Shown here in pieces: positions 24,511-34,671 of a DNA stretch of 64,000 nucleotides (positions within the stretch are counted from its first letter, which is position 1; each line of letters begins with the position of its first letter). The stretch comes from Allocoleopsis franciscana PCC 7113 (GTDB taxonomy: Bacteria > Cyanobacteriota > Cyanobacteriia > Cyanobacteriales > Coleofasciculaceae): NCBI RefSeq assembly GCF_000317515.1, contig NC_019738.1, forward strand, positions 223,501 through 287,500. Reading direction: 5' to 3'. The position numbers and the translations under genes are program-made. The notes under the pieces were generated by a model. The model saw nothing but the letters and a program-made list of their open reading frames with translations, ran no database searches and was not told the DNA's origin.

Positions 24511-25560
24511 ATGGAGTTAATCTTTTTGCTATTGGGCGTCGGGTTGGGGTTTTTGGGGAGCCGTATCACCCGCTCTGTCCCACAACCTGCGATTTCCACC
24601 CCATCTTTACCTCAAGAGACACCTATGAATGATCTCCCGTCTCCCAAAGCGCACATCGAGCCTCTCCAGGAAGAACCCAAGCCTCTCCCAAAGGACATTG
24701 AGCCTCTTGAGGAAGAACCCAAGCCTGTTGAAGCCAACGTTGAGCCTCTTGAGGAACAACTCAAGCAAATCCAACTCGCTTACCTCATGGCCCAAGAAAT
24801 GAGCCAGTTTAAAGGGGGATTTTTGGCTCGGACGGCTCATGAATTGCGATCGCCTCTGAGTAGTTTAATCGGTATGCATCAGCTCATTTTGTCCGATTTG
24901 TGTGACTCACCAGAGGAAGAACGAGAATTTGTGGCTCAAGCCAACACTTCAGCCCTAAAGATGGTGAAAATTTTAGACGAGGTGATTACGGTATCGAAAA
25001 TTGAACACGGCAGCAATCGTTTAGACATTCACCCCTTGCCGTTAACACAGATTTTGGCAGAGGTTCAAGGTCTAACCCACATGCAGGCGGCTAATAGCAA
25101 TCTTCAGTATGATGTTGTTCTTCCTGACCCAGAAATCTATGTTTTAGCAGACTCACGTCGCTTCCGGCAGGTATTAGTGGCTATTGTAGACAGTGCCATT
25201 ACGAAGTTAGCCGACCTGAAAGAAGGCTGTATTAAGATTTCCGCTTTTAGTGTCCCAGACTCTCAAGAAGTGGGGATCTGGATTGATGTGCAAACTCCAA
25301 CCAGTGCCTGGAGTGAAGTGGTTGATTTACTCGCTACGACGCCTGAGGCGGAAAAGCCACCCATGCAAACGGCTGAACTGTCACCAGGGCTAACCTTATT
25401 GATGGCTCAAACCCTGGTTGAAGTGATGCAAGGAAAGCTGGAAGTGCTACCCCTCTCGGATGAAGAACTCGCCGCAACCTCAGCCACTGAAAATTTCATC
25501 CGACTTCAATGTTCTATGCCCCTAGCGATTCCTGAGCCTGTAGAGCAGGCGTTGGCATAG
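24511..25560 (+). CDS. Histidine-kinase-like protein with degenerate ATPase domain
   Basis: 349 residues. One N-terminal membrane helix (ELIFLLLGVGLGFLG) is followed by three 14-residue Glu/Pro repeats (residues 48-89) and a canonical dimerisation H-box RTAHELRSPLSSLIG with His110. After it come HATPase-like strands, but the N box is changed (DSAITKL instead of NAxKF) and no DxGxG G1 loop is found. Phosphorylation in cis by ATP binding therefore looks unlikely. It may be a pseudokinase or phosphotransfer partner. ATG 24511 has GAGAGG upstream; its 3' end overlaps the convergent GNAT gene by 47 bp. Confidence 0.75.
   Translation: MELIFLLLGVGLGFLGSRITRSVPQPAISTPSLPQETPMNDLPSPKAHIEPLQEEPKPLPKDIEPLEEEPKPVEANVEPLEEQLKQIQLAYLMAQEMSQFKGGFLARTAHELRSPLSSLIGMHQLILSDLCDSPEEEREFVAQANTSALKMVKILDEVITVSKIEHGSNRLDIHPLPLTQILAEVQGLTHMQAANSNLQYDVVLPDPEIYVLADSRRFRQVLVAIVDSAITKLADLKEGCIKISAFSVPDSQEVGIWIDVQTPTSAWSEVVDLLATTPEAEKPPMQTAELSPGLTLLMAQTLVEVMQGKLEVLPLSDEELAATSATENFIRLQCSMPLAIPEPVEQALA
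24652..24777 (+). repeat. Three in-frame 42-bp repeats
   Basis: Three consecutive 42-bp units encode 14-residue repeats with core IEPLQEEPKP, IEPLEEEPKP and VEPLEEQLKQ inside the linker of the degenerate kinase. The DNA units match closely in their cores (GAGCCTCT..AGGAAGAACCCAAGCCT), so they probably arose by recent duplication. Confidence 0.85.
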
Positions 25561-25984
25561 AGCGATGTATGGGCTGGTTATGCAGCACCATTGTGGTGGT
25601 GGAATTGGTCTCAAAACCAATGCGCTCGTAGAAACTTTGTTGATGGGTGGTCATCAGGTAGACTCGCTCTACCCGGTTCATCCGGGGATGAGATAGTACT
25701 GTTTCAACTAACTTACGCCCTAAACCTACACCGCGATAGTCGGGGTGAATCACTACATCCCAAATTGTGCCTCGGTAAATACCATCTGAGGTTGCCCGTG
25801 AAAAACCAATGAGCTGTTCACCGTCCCAAACGCTGATTACGGGTTCGCTGTTGGCGATCGCTATTTTTAACTCATCAATTTTTCGCTCTTTTGCCCAAAA
25901 AGCTCCCAAGCCGAATAGTGATTGAAGTTGATGATAATCGATTTTAGATTTGCGATCGCAAAATTGAATATGGCGGCAATCCAT
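25514..25984 (-). CDS. GNAT acetyltransferase, plastid SNAT/NSI-like (second copy)
   Basis: 156 residues. Motif A is VVIHPDYRGVGLGRKLV (about residues 91-107) and the flanks LIGFSRATSD and TIWDVVIHP repeat those of the GNAT at 20669-21190, so the two are paralogues. It lacks the N-terminal extension of the first copy and has a C-terminal tail (PIHRSMPTPALQAQ). Substrate is unknown. Convergent overlap with the kinase-like gene suggests mutual antisense at the 3' ends. Confidence 0.85.
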   Translation of the reverse strand: MDCRHIQFCDRKSKIDYHQLQSLFGLGAFWAKERKIDELKIAIANSEPVISVWDGEQLIGFSRATSDGIYRGTIWDVVIHPDYRGVGLGRKLVETVLSHPRMNRVERVYLMTTHQQSFYERIGFETNSTTTMVLHNQPIHRSMPTPALQAQESLGA

Positions 25985-26296
25985 TCCAAAATTCCTTCTG
26001 AATGTTACAAAATGTACCTGGTGAGGGATACCAGATTTTTTTGTGCCTGGTCAGAAAGATTTGCCTAAACTTGTGAAATTATACTCAGGCACAATTCATT
26101 ATTGTAATGATTTCCAACATTAGTGGAACATAGAAGCCTTTTTTTGTTATGAGTTCCTAACATTATCAGGGAGTTATTGTCACTTGAGCGCAATACACCT
26201 GAGATTGAGTAAGGATTACTAAGCTTCCTCTTTTTGGTAGAAGTAGAGCTAAATCATCGGTTGATACTGTAGAGATGAGTTCTACTAAGATAGACC
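25985..26296. other. Divergent promoter region, GNAT / DoxX
   Basis: 312 bp of AT-rich sequence between divergent genes. It contains TTTTTTTG runs and short imperfect palindromes but no gene. Confidence 0.45.
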
Positions 26297-26749
26297 ATGA
26301 CCTCAAACCCCAGTACATCCCCTCGTCTCAAGGAAATTTTCCGAGCTATTCTTTCGGTATCCATCATCGTGGTGGGGATTACACACTTTGTCAAACCCCT
26401 AGAATACGCCTCGATTGTCCCGCCTCAATTTGGGGATAGATTGGCGATGGTTTACATCAGTGGCTTCTTTGAGATTTTGGGAGGCATTGGTTTACTCATT
26501 CCATTGGTTAGTGTTGCGGCAGCTTGGGGACTGATTGCACTATTTATTGCCGTCTTTCCAGCTAACATTTACCAGGCGATTCATAGCATTCCCATTGAGG
26601 GCATTCCTCATCATCCTTTGTTCTATTGGTTTAGGCTTCCGTTTCAGGCGGTTTTTATGGCTTGGGCTTGGTGGTATACGAGAAAACCAGAGGAGCAACC
26701 TGGAGCCTCTAGCGTGGAATCTCTCGTTGAATCTTCTATGAACCGTTAG
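26297..26749 (+). CDS. DoxX-family membrane protein
   Basis: 150 residues with four membrane spans and the DoxX features GITHFVKP, ISGFFEILGGIGLLIP and a late WYTRKP end. Members act in sulfur metabolism or oxidative-stress responses in some bacteria, but most have no assigned role. It ends 84 bp before a bidirectional hairpin shared with hemB. Confidence 0.8.
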   Translation: MTSNPSTSPRLKEIFRAILSVSIIVVGITHFVKPLEYASIVPPQFGDRLAMVYISGFFEILGGIGLLIPLVSVAAAWGLIALFIAVFPANIYQAIHSIPIEGIPHHPLFYWFRLPFQAVFMAWAWWYTRKPEEQPGASSVESLVESSMNR

Positions 26750-26832
26750 GTGACCATTCTCCATACCAAGAGCTGAAGTTTCATCGAGTTTGAGCTTTAC
26801 TTCAGTGACTACAGTCAATTTTTTCCTACAAA

Positions 26833-26854
26833 AAAGTCCGCCGATGCGGACTTT
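26833..26854 (-). terminator. Intrinsic terminator of hemB (bidirectional)
   Basis: AAAGTCCGC-CGAT-GCGGACTTT has a 9-bp stem. On the minus strand it is extended by a T-run (TTTTTTGTAGG), 31 bp after the hemB stop. On the plus strand it is followed by TTGTATTGTTTTT and could also end DoxX transcripts. Confidence 0.85.
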
Positions 26855-26884
26855 GTATTGTTTTTGAATAAAATAGCTTACCTT

Positions 26885-27868
26885 TTATCCTTGCAGCCAA
26901 CGAGCAGCATCTTTCGCGTGATAAGTGAGAATCAAATCAGCACCCGCACGCTTGAACCCCATCAACGTCTCCAGCACCATACGTTGTTCGTCAATCCAGC
27001 CATTGAGGGCTGCCGCTTTAACCATCGAATACTCACCCGAAACGTTATAAGCCGCAACCGGTAAGTTGCTGGCTTCCTTCACGCGCCAGATGATATCCAT
27101 ATACGCCAAGGCGGGTTTAACCATCAGCATATCCGCCCCCTCAGCAATATCTAATTCGATTTCTTTGAGGGCTTCGCGAGCATTAGCGGGGTCCATTTGG
27201 TATGTTCTGCGATCGCCAAATTGGGGCGCTGAATCGGCAGCATCTCGGAATGGGCCATAGTAAGACGAGGCATACTTCGCCGCATAGGAAAGAATCGGCG
27301 TCTCCTCAAATCCAGCCTCATCCAATCCTTGGCGAATCGCCTGCACAAAGCCGTCCATCATCCCGGAAGGCGCGATGATATCAGCACCCGCTTTCGCTTG
27401 TGACACGGCTGTTTTCTTCAGCAATTCCAATGTCGGATCGTTGAGGACACGACCTGTCAAATCACCGACTTCCAAGTAACCACAATGACCGTGACTGGTG
27501 TACTCACACAAACAAGTATCAGCAATCACCACCAAATCGGGCACGGCTTCTTTCACGGCTGTCGCGGCTTTCTGCACCATGCCGCAATCGTGCCAAGCGC
27601 CTGTGGCATCTGTATCTTTATCTTCGGGAATGCCGAATAGAATAATCGAGGGAATGCCAAGGTCGTAAACTTCCTTAGCCTCTTCAACAATTTTGTCAAT
27701 CGATAATTGGTAAACTCCAGGCATAGAGCGGACTTCATTCGCGACACCAGTACCCGGTACGGCAAATAGAGGGTAAATCAAATCATTGGTGGTTAAAACA
27801 TTCTCACGCACCATCCGGCGTAGAGGGGCTGTTTTGCGGAGGCGGCGAGGACGATGGGTTGGGAACAT
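26885..27868 (-). CDS. hemB: Porphobilinogen synthase (delta-aminolevulinic acid dehydratase)
   Basis: Cytoplasmic enzyme joining two aminolevulinates into porphobilinogen for haem, chlorophyll and bilins. 327 residues with the Schiff-base lysines in SYAAKY (K198) and MLMVKPAL (K251). The metal-site loop [14 protein letters not shown] carries three cysteines (C119, C121, C129), i.e. the zinc type and not the Asp-rich magnesium type of plants. PSGMMDGFV precedes. It is monocistronic with a strong terminator. Confidence 0.97.
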   Translation of the reverse strand: MFPTHRPRRLRKTAPLRRMVRENVLTTNDLIYPLFAVPGTGVANEVRSMPGVYQLSIDKIVEEAKEVYDLGIPSIILFGIPEDKDTDATGAWHDCGMVQKAATAVKEAVPDLVVIADTCLCEYTSHGHCGYLEVGDLTGRVLNDPTLELLKKTAVSQAKAGADIIAPSGMMDGFVQAIRQGLDEAGFEETPILSYAAKYASSYYGPFRDAADSAPQFGDRRTYQMDPANAREALKEIELDIAEGADMLMVKPALAYMDIIWRVKEASNLPVAAYNVSGEYSMVKAAALNGWIDEQRMVLETLMGFKRAGADLILTYHAKDAARWLQG

Positions 27869-28268
27869 ATTGCTAAGACTTGAAAAACTAACGGATTGGG
27901 GAATAACTGTTGGACATGGGCAATGTCTTAACAGTTTAAAGCTTCGTTTTCTCGTCTTACTCTCAGAATAGGTTACATTCTGTTAAATTTGATGGGTGAC
28001 TAGAATGTAATTTGGTTAGCAGTCAACGCCTGTATTCGGCTGATTAGAGGCTTTTGCCTCGATTGGTCGCTCCGTAAGGTTTATATTTTGTTACATTATG
28101 AGGTCATTGTCTTCATAAAATTTCTCCTATTGCTTCCTTTATCTTCAGCTTTTAATACCGAGATGCCTTCATACGTAGTACTTTCTCTCCCTTGTCCCCC
28201 TTGTCCTTCTATCTACTCCCTTTGACTGCAACTTAGTATAAAGTTTGAGGATAACAGCCAGCGGAAAA
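27869..28268. other. hemB promoter region
   Basis: 400 bp between hemB and the hybrid kinase-cyclase gene, both on the minus strand. It holds a small hairpin GAGGC-TTTT-GCCTC (about 28047-28060) and several TTACATT direct motifs near 27972-28097. No gene seen. Confidence 0.45.
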
Positions 28269-31200
28269 TTAGCCTAGCGGCGTGGAATGCTCATCGCCTT
28301 CGTAGGAAACTCTCGACTGACAACGCTCCAGATAGATTTGAGCCACTCTATCCCTTGGGTTAACGTTCAAAACACCTTTCAACAGTTGTGCCGCCTCATT
28401 CTTTAAACCTAGATTGTAGAGCCATACAGCCTGTTCAAATGTCATTTTTGTGGCTAACTTTCCCTTTTGAATTTCTGGCTCATCTCCATCAAAAACTTCA
28501 AAGACCGCTACAGCTTGAGACTTCCCCTTCACTTTAACTTGTTCAATAAAGCGGATACGATAATTCGTTGGGTGTTGTAAATTCGCTAAAGTATGATGAG
28601 AGATTAATAAGGATACACCATAATATTTGGTCAAGGTTTCTAGGCGCGAGGCGATGTTGACCGCATCACTAATCACCGTACCATCCATTCGATTCTTTCC
28701 CCCTACCGTTCCTAGCATCAAAGAACCTGTATTAATGCCAATACCAATTCTGACCGGAATATACCCAGAATTGGCGCGATGTTGATTATATTCTGTGAGC
28801 CGATGCAGCATGGTAATTCCAGCTTTAACGGCATCATCAGCACTGCCGCTAAACAAAGCCATAATCCCATCGCCGATGTATTTATCAATAAACCCCTGAT
28901 TTTCGACAATGACGGATTCCATGCGAGATAGATAGGCATTAATAAACTTAAAAGTATCTTCCGGCTTCATGCTCTCTGAGAGAGTCGTGAAGGAACGAAT
29001 ATCCGAAAATAGGATAGACATTTTCTTCTGGATATGATCGCCCAATTGAACATCAATAATACTTTCTTTATTTAATAAGTGCAGGAATTGATGAGGCACA
29101 AAACGACCATAAGCAACGGCGAGGTTTGAGAGGATTAGATGAGTTTTAATCCGAGCTAAAAGTTCGTTTTTAGAGATAGGTTTACTCAAATAATCATTAG
29201 CGCCGACACTAAACCCTTCCACTAAGTCAGTGACTTGATTTTTCGCGGTCAACATCACAACCGGAAGTTCATAAGCAGGAAACTTTTCACGGAGTTTTTG
29301 GCAAACTTCATAACCCGTCATTCTCGGCATCATGACATCGAGCAAAACGATATCGGGTTTGAAACCCTGTTCAATCATTGCTAATGCGTCTATACCATTG
29401 CTAGCCTGAGTAATGGCATAATTTTGCAGCGATAGATGGTTGATGAGTACCTGAAGATTGACTGGCTCATCATCCACAATCATAATTTGGAATTGTTGTC
29501 CTTGGTCTTCTTGGGTTATTTGTAAGGGTTGGATACTCTCTTCTTGATTAAGTTTAGATATTGCAGGCAACAGGCAAGACGAATAAGACAGATTATTGAG
29601 TTCTGACGACTGACCCAATGCTGCTGTTAGAGTAAACGTAAAGCGTGAACCTACCCCTACTGTTGATTCAACATGAATCGAGCCTCCATGTAACTCCACC
29701 AGTTTTTTGGTAACAGCTAGCCCTAAGCCAGTCCCGCCGTATTCACGTGCCGTGGAACCATCCGCTTGTTCAAAAGATTCAAAAATTCGGTCGAGTTTGT
29801 CTTCTGGAATACCAATACCAGTATCGGAGACAGTAATTTGAATCTGAGGTCTTCTAAGGCTATGAATTCCGGTATTGCCCATCTCAATTTTTTCTTCTCC
29901 CACTTGCAAATTAGCCGAAATCTCTACAATACCAGTATCGGTAAATTTAATCGCGTTTCCAACTAAGTTGTACAAAATTTGTTGTAAGCGATTTTCATCA
30001 GCCTCGGCTGGAGTCAGATTAGGCGGAATGGCATTAATAAGCTGTAAATTTTTGTTTTTAATTAGGGGTTGACTCAGATTAAGAACTACTTCAACAATTT
30101 CTCGCATCCCTATGGGTTTCAGTTGCAGTTCAATGGTTTTGTGTTTCAGTTTTGAAAAATCGAGAATATCATTGACGAGGGCGGCTAAGCGGCGTCCGCT
30201 TTGAGCAATGAGTAAAAGATTTTTTTGTTGAAGTTCAGAAAGTTCTCCCGTGGCTCCATCCAGCATTGACTCAGCGATGCCAATCATGCCGTTGAGAGGT
30301 GTACGAAGTTCATGAGAGGTATTTGCTAAAAACTCATCTTTGAGTTCATCGAGGTGCTGTAATGCTTGATTTTTTAGTTCCAATTCTTCAGTAAAATGAA
30401 TCCGTTCAGCCTCCGATTGTTTGCGTTTAGTGATATCCGTAAAGGCAACAATGGCATAAGCGATTGCACCCTTTTCATCAAAGATTGGTGTGGCACTCGC
30501 TTCCACCGGAACAATTTTTTCTTCTCGATGAATAACTAAATCATCTATTGTCAAACTTTCGCCGTTTAATGCTCGCAATGCTGGTAGGCGTTCTAGGGGG
30601 CATAATTGATCGGTATCGGCGAGATAGATTTGATAAACCTCTGCTAATTGAGCGGGTGATTCTTCTGAAATGATGCCCCTGCCTAATATACTTTGAGCCG
30701 TAGTATTGGCATAGCAAATTTTGCCTGTTGCATCGTGGACTGTCACGCCGACGGGTACCGCATCAAGGAATTGAGCCAGTCGATTTTCACTCTCATGCAA
30801 TGCCTCATTTAAGTCTTTCATTTCGGCATTATTAGCTTCGAGAGTTGTAAATAGCTGTTTCAACTGCCCTGACATCGTACTAAATGACTTAGCGAGTTCT
30901 CCTAGTTCATCGGAGCGTTCTATTTCTATCAACTGCTCCCATTTGCCTTGAGCAAGATTTTTAGCCGCTGCGTTTAAGCGCAAAATGGGTCTTGTCACCC
31001 ACCGCGCCGTAAGAATGCAGAAAATGATGGCAATCACTAATGCCGCCAAACATAATGCAATAGTGGTGTCGGTGTTGGCGTTGATTTGCCCCATAAAGTC
31101 GACTTCTGGCACAACGACCACAATCAGCCAATTTAGACCCAACTGATCTCGCCAAGGGGTAACTTGGATAAATTGGCGCTGTCCCGCAATCTGGAAATTG

Positions 31201-32129
31201 AGCTGTTGACTCTTGTTAATCTTACTCAGGTTACCAAAATGGTCTTTCAAATATTGGGTTGTTAATCGAATTAATGCATCTTTACTATCTAATGCTTTTA
31301 ATCTCTGGGCTTTACCATCAACAACTCTGAAGGGTCGTTCGCTAGTGGAACTACCTACCAGTAAACCGTTCCGTTCCAGGATAAAGGTCTTTCCCGACTG
31401 GCTCACTTTTAAGTTAGCCAGAAAATGGCTAATCTGAGAAAGGAGATGGTCGATGCTAAGAACGCCTACAATTTTCTTCGTCTTGTCGTAGACTGGATAG
31501 CTCGCAGAGAGCGATATAATATCCGGCTGATCTTCCCACTGGTAAATTTGACTCCATAGGGGTTTACCTGCTTTTATAGCATCCGTATACCAAGCCTCTG
31601 TATGTGGGTTCCAGTCTTTGATTTGCCGGAGTTCCGTGCGATTTCCCTGGTTATCTGTGGCGTAAATGTAGAGTTTACCGGGGTTAGACTGGGAAAGTTC
31701 ATTAATCAGCAGCTTACCATTTTCTATGCGTTCAACTCCAATAAATTCACCCTTGGTGTTGCCATAGGAAATGTAGCCAACCTGGAACACTTGCATTTGT
31801 TTCCAAAAGTAGCGTCCTGTCGTTTTAAAGTTATTAAGGTTCAGCAGTCCTAACTCAATCGCATCGGAATTAATTTGATTAATCTGATGAGGAGTAGCAA
31901 AATAAGTATCGAGATGTTGATCGATGCGATTGCTAATTTCACTGCGTAATTGGGTGGCGAGGTCATTTACCGCTTTCTGCCCGTTCATAAAGGAAAGATA
32001 CCCCACAAGGCCTACTGCCCCAACAATTTGCAGAACGAAGGGGACAATTAGGACAGTCCGCAAGGGAACTTTTCCGGAAACCTTAGCAAATAAGCGGCTT
32101 AGAGATTGTCGTGACATCGGGGGGTGCAT
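28269..32129 (-). CDS. Cache-HAMP-PAS hybrid histidine kinase with receiver and adenylate/guanylate cyclase domain
   Basis: 1286 residues. Order: membrane helix (23-46), extracytoplasmic double Cache-like sensor (about 50-350), membrane helix (356-374), HAMP (375-430), PAS (450-570), HisKA with H606 ([12 protein letters not shown]), HATPase with the GTGLGL loop (798-803), receiver with acidic pair D886/D887 and phospho-acceptor D931 (LLDVMM), and a class III nucleotide cyclase with both metal Asp (D1043 in FSDIRS, D1087 in IGDG). External signal, phosphorylation and cAMP/cGMP production are thus joined in one chain. Substrate (ATP or GTP) is not decided here. It has no operon partner. Confidence 0.92.
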   Translation of the reverse strand: MHPPMSRQSLSRLFAKVSGKVPLRTVLIVPFVLQIVGAVGLVGYLSFMNGQKAVNDLATQLRSEISNRIDQHLDTYFATPHQINQINSDAIELGLLNLNNFKTTGRYFWKQMQVFQVGYISYGNTKGEFIGVERIENGKLLINELSQSNPGKLYIYATDNQGNRTELRQIKDWNPHTEAWYTDAIKAGKPLWSQIYQWEDQPDIISLSASYPVYDKTKKIVGVLSIDHLLSQISHFLANLKVSQSGKTFILERNGLLVGSSTSERPFRVVDGKAQRLKALDSKDALIRLTTQYLKDHFGNLSKINKSQQLNFQIAGQRQFIQVTPWRDQLGLNWLIVVVVPEVDFMGQINANTDTTIALCLAALVIAIIFCILTARWVTRPILRLNAAAKNLAQGKWEQLIEIERSDELGELAKSFSTMSGQLKQLFTTLEANNAEMKDLNEALHESENRLAQFLDAVPVGVTVHDATGKICYANTTAQSILGRGIISEESPAQLAEVYQIYLADTDQLCPLERLPALRALNGESLTIDDLVIHREEKIVPVEASATPIFDEKGAIAYAIVAFTDITKRKQSEAERIHFTEELELKNQALQHLDELKDEFLANTSHELRTPLNGMIGIAESMLDGATGELSELQQKNLLLIAQSGRRLAALVNDILDFSKLKHKTIELQLKPIGMREIVEVVLNLSQPLIKNKNLQLINAIPPNLTPAEADENRLQQILYNLVGNAIKFTDTGIVEISANLQVGEEKIEMGNTGIHSLRRPQIQITVSDTGIGIPEDKLDRIFESFEQADGSTAREYGGTGLGLAVTKKLVELHGGSIHVESTVGVGSRFTFTLTAALGQSSELNNLSYSSCLLPAISKLNQEESIQPLQITQEDQGQQFQIMIVDDEPVNLQVLINHLSLQNYAITQASNGIDALAMIEQGFKPDIVLLDVMMPRMTGYEVCQKLREKFPAYELPVVMLTAKNQVTDLVEGFSVGANDYLSKPISKNELLARIKTHLILSNLAVAYGRFVPHQFLHLLNKESIIDVQLGDHIQKKMSILFSDIRSFTTLSESMKPEDTFKFINAYLSRMESVIVENQGFIDKYIGDGIMALFSGSADDAVKAGITMLHRLTEYNQHRANSGYIPVRIGIGINTGSLMLGTVGGKNRMDGTVISDAVNIASRLETLTKYYGVSLLISHHTLANLQHPTNYRIRFIEQVKVKGKSQAVAVFEVFDGDEPEIQKGKLATKMTFEQAVWLYNLGLKNEAAQLLKGVLNVNPRDRVAQIYLERCQSRVSYEGDEHSTPLG

Positions 32130-32439
32130 CAGTGCGCTTCTGAATTAGGAGCGCCTAAGAGAGGGCAGGACTTACACTATGCAGTGATTCATACCAATTC
32201 TCTAGAGACTTGCTACAGATCCTTTTCTTTCTCCCCCTTGTTAAGCCAGAGCTTTAACCAACAGATAGGCGGAGCGATGTTTAGCAGATCAAAAGCGAGA
32301 TGGTCTAAGTACACTATTCACAGAATTTGTGCAGCATCCCTGATCATGTGCTGCGATGCCCCAACTCCCATTGTCGCTTGCCCAGCCCAGCAATGACCCC
32401 CTTCATCTGTTTCAAAATTTCTTAAAAATTTACGACAAA
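32130..32439. other. Promoter region of the hybrid kinase-cyclase
   Basis: About 310 bp between the kinase start and the rpmA terminator. A run of short out-of-frame ORFs only; nothing recognisable apart from a TCTAGAGA palindrome near 32200. Confidence 0.4.
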
Positions 32440-32464
32440 AAAAGCACCCATGAAGGGTGCTTTT
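32440..32464 (-). terminator. Intrinsic terminator of the rplU-rpmA operon
   Basis: AAAAGCACCC-ATGAA-GGGTGCTTTT, 10-bp stem. On the minus strand the stem runs into TTTTTTTGTCG, 34 bp after the rpmA stop. Confidence 0.9.
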
Positions 32465-32498
32465 GCTGTTAATCAGCAAAAATTACGAGTTAAGAAAT

Positions 32499-32798
32499 TT
32501 AAGCCTCAGCAGTTGCCATTTCTGCTTCCGCAGGCACTTGAGCCGCAACAGGGTAAACGCTAACTTTTTTACGGCTTCTATCTTTTCTCTCGAAGGTGAC
32601 GACGCCATCAATCAGCGCAAACAAGGTGTCATCGCTACCGCGACCCACATTGACACCTGGGTGAAACTTGGTACCGCGCTGACGGATCAAGATGTTACCA
32701 GCTTTGACGACCTGTCCCCCGAAGCGTTTAACACCTAGGCGTTGAGCATTCGAGTCACGACCATTACGAGTACTACCTGTTCCTTTCTTATGAGCCAT
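32499..32798 (-). CDS. rpmA: 50S ribosomal protein L27
   Basis: 99 residues starting [20 protein letters not shown], with the conserved [14 protein letters not shown] and DGVVTFERK segments. L27 reaches the peptidyl-transferase centre. There is no cleavable N-terminal extension of the firmicute type. A 20-residue Ala/Glu tail ends the protein. It is cotranscribed with rplU, 86 bp upstream. Confidence 0.98.
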   Translation of the reverse strand: MAHKKGTGSTRNGRDSNAQRLGVKRFGGQVVKAGNILIRQRGTKFHPGVNVGRGSDDTLFALIDGVVTFERKDRSRKKVSVYPVAAQVPAEAEMATAEA

Positions 32799-32884
32799 AA
32801 TGTCCTGAGTAAGTGTTGTTTACAGTCAACTTAAATCGTAGAGGTGTAACCCATGCCCACCCCTACTAGGATTGAAGCCTATTT

Positions 32885-33298
32885 CTATTGTGAAGTAGCT
32901 TCGGTGGATTCCTCGGTGCTGGGTGCCTCAGTTGTGACAGGTGTCTCGTTTTGCTCCTGTGAAGAAGAAGCGACAACAGAACCATTCATACTGATTGAGT
33001 TAATCATCAGGCGGGTAATTTCCTGCCGATGTCCCCGCTTCTTGCGAGTCTTCTTCTTGGGCTTCATCTTGTAGACGAGGATTTTGCGACCGCGAAAGTG
33101 TCGCAGCACCGTGCCCTCAACGGCTGCACCTTCAACGAAGGGCCGACCGATTGTCAGTTCACCATTATGCTGAACGAGCAAAACGCTATTAATGGTGACG
33201 TTTTCTTCGGGTTGAACAGCTAACAGTTCAATGTCGTAAAAGCGACCGGGTTCTACTCGCAGTTGCTTACCACCGGTTTCGATAATTGCATAACTCAT
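32885..33298 (-). CDS. rplU: 50S ribosomal protein L21
   Basis: 137 residues from ATG (MSYAIIETGGKQ) preceded by AAGGA. The L21 body (KQLRVEPGRFYDIELL...KPKKKTRKKRGHRQEIT) is complete. About 35 residues of Ser/Thr/Glu-rich tail follow, longer than the about 103-residue E. coli protein. First gene of the L21-L27 operon. Confidence 0.97.
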   Translation of the reverse strand: MSYAIIETGGKQLRVEPGRFYDIELLAVQPEENVTINSVLLVQHNGELTIGRPFVEGAAVEGTVLRHFRGRKILVYKMKPKKKTRKKRGHRQEITRLMINSISMNGSVVASSSQEQNETPVTTEAPSTEESTEATSQ

Positions 33299-33813
33299 GG
33301 GATTGTCCTTGAAGGGTTGCCGTACAGGTAGCTGGTTGATCAGGCGCAAAAGACGCTTTAATCATCTTTTCCAGCTTTTGATATGTCTCAACCTGATCCG
33401 AGCAGGTAAGAGCAGACAATCTCTCATCTTACCTTGATTATTGGGCTATATGTCAAGTAATTCAGGTCAGCCGGACAACAGCATCTAAATTTTAAAGGCA
33501 CTGGCGACGGATTTCGCTACGATTCCAGAGCGTTACGCTTCGATGGAACTCAAATCCAAACCAACAAAAAAATCACTAATGTCTAATTGCGTCTTTCTTC
33601 AAAAAATTATTCTCTATTAGGGATAGATGCTCAAAGTACTGAATTAGATAGGTAACAATTCAGCATTGAGATAGATGTACTCATCAGTTAGTGACTGGTA
33701 ATCTGCACATATAACATCAAGCGCGAGGCAGAACAGTTGACCTGTTCGGGGTTGCTTTTCCACTTTTGTTGAGTAACTTGCAAGGTTACTGCAAAGTCTC
33801 TAAGGAGGGAAAT
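33299..33813. other. Divergent region, rplU / DUF1206
   Basis: 515 bp with promoters for both genes. No clear L21 leader structure or other RNA family is recognised. A TTCGCTACG..GCGTTACGCTTCG stretch (33513-33541) is a dispersed cyanobacterial repeat type. Confidence 0.45.
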
Positions 33814-34599
33814 ATGTGGGTGGAAAGACTAGCGCGATTGGGCTATACCGCCAAGGGAATTGTATATGCAATTATTGGAGTGTTGGCAGTACAAGCCGCC
33901 TTTGGCACAGGTGGTAAAACGACCGATCAAAAAGGTGCTCTTGGCGCAATTGCCGCACAACCATTTGGAAAATTTTTGTTAGCGTTAATAGCATTAGGTT
34001 TAATTGGATATGTAATTTGGCGATTCGTTGAAGCCGTTCAAGACCCAGAACACAAAGGCCATGATGCTGAAGGTTTGGCAAAGCGATTGGGTGCCGCAAT
34101 CAGTGGAATAATTTATGCCAGTTTAGCCTTGAGTGCCATTCGGCTAGCGATGGGTTCGAGTGCTAGTAGCAGTAATAGTAATTCAACTCAAGATTGGACA
34201 GCACGCTTGATGTCACAACCCTTTGGTCAATGGTTAGTTGGCCTTGGTGGTGCATTAGTCATTGGTCTTGGCTTTTACCAATTTTATAAAGCCTACAAAG
34301 CCAAATTCCGTAAACATCTGAAGTTGCAGGAAATGAGTCCTACCGAAGAAACTTGGGCGACGCGCTTGGGTCGATTTGGGGTGGCAGCACGAGGCGTTGT
34401 TTTCGTGATCACTGGTTTTTTCTTGCTACAGGCTGCACGCCAGTCTAATCCAAACCAAGCACGAGGACTGGATGGAGCACTGCAATCTCTAGCACAGCAG
34501 CCCTATGGTCCTTGGCTGTTAGGAATTGTTGCTCTTGGCCTGGTGGCTTATGGCATTCATATGGGGGTACAGGCGCGATATCGCCGGATCAATGCCTGA
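33814..34599 (+). CDS. DUF1206 membrane protein with three repeats
   Basis: 261 residues from the ATG with AAGGAGG upstream (an ATG-less upstream frame is ignored). Six membrane spans form three two-helix repeats, each opening with RLARLGYTAKGIVYAIIG, KRLGAAISGIIYASLA and TRLGRFGVAARGVVFVITG and closing with AQPFGKFLLALIALGLIGY, SQPFGQWLVGLGGALVIG and QQPYGPWLLGIVALGLVAY. DUF1206 function is unknown. Confidence 0.85.
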   Translation: MWVERLARLGYTAKGIVYAIIGVLAVQAAFGTGGKTTDQKGALGAIAAQPFGKFLLALIALGLIGYVIWRFVEAVQDPEHKGHDAEGLAKRLGAAISGIIYASLALSAIRLAMGSSASSSNSNSTQDWTARLMSQPFGQWLVGLGGALVIGLGFYQFYKAYKAKFRKHLKLQEMSPTEETWATRLGRFGVAARGVVFVITGFFLLQAARQSNPNQARGLDGALQSLAQQPYGPWLLGIVALGLVAYGIHMGVQARYRRINA

Positions 34600-34671
34600 A
34601 TTAAGCTGATCATTCAAGGGGAGTTTAAAGAATTTAGATTTCGCGATTGGGTGCAGGTCAGTGACCCGCAC

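Noticed and set aside
32130-32439. Short frames in the kinase promoter region
   Set aside because: Frames under 95 codons with no ribosome site or protein-like composition.
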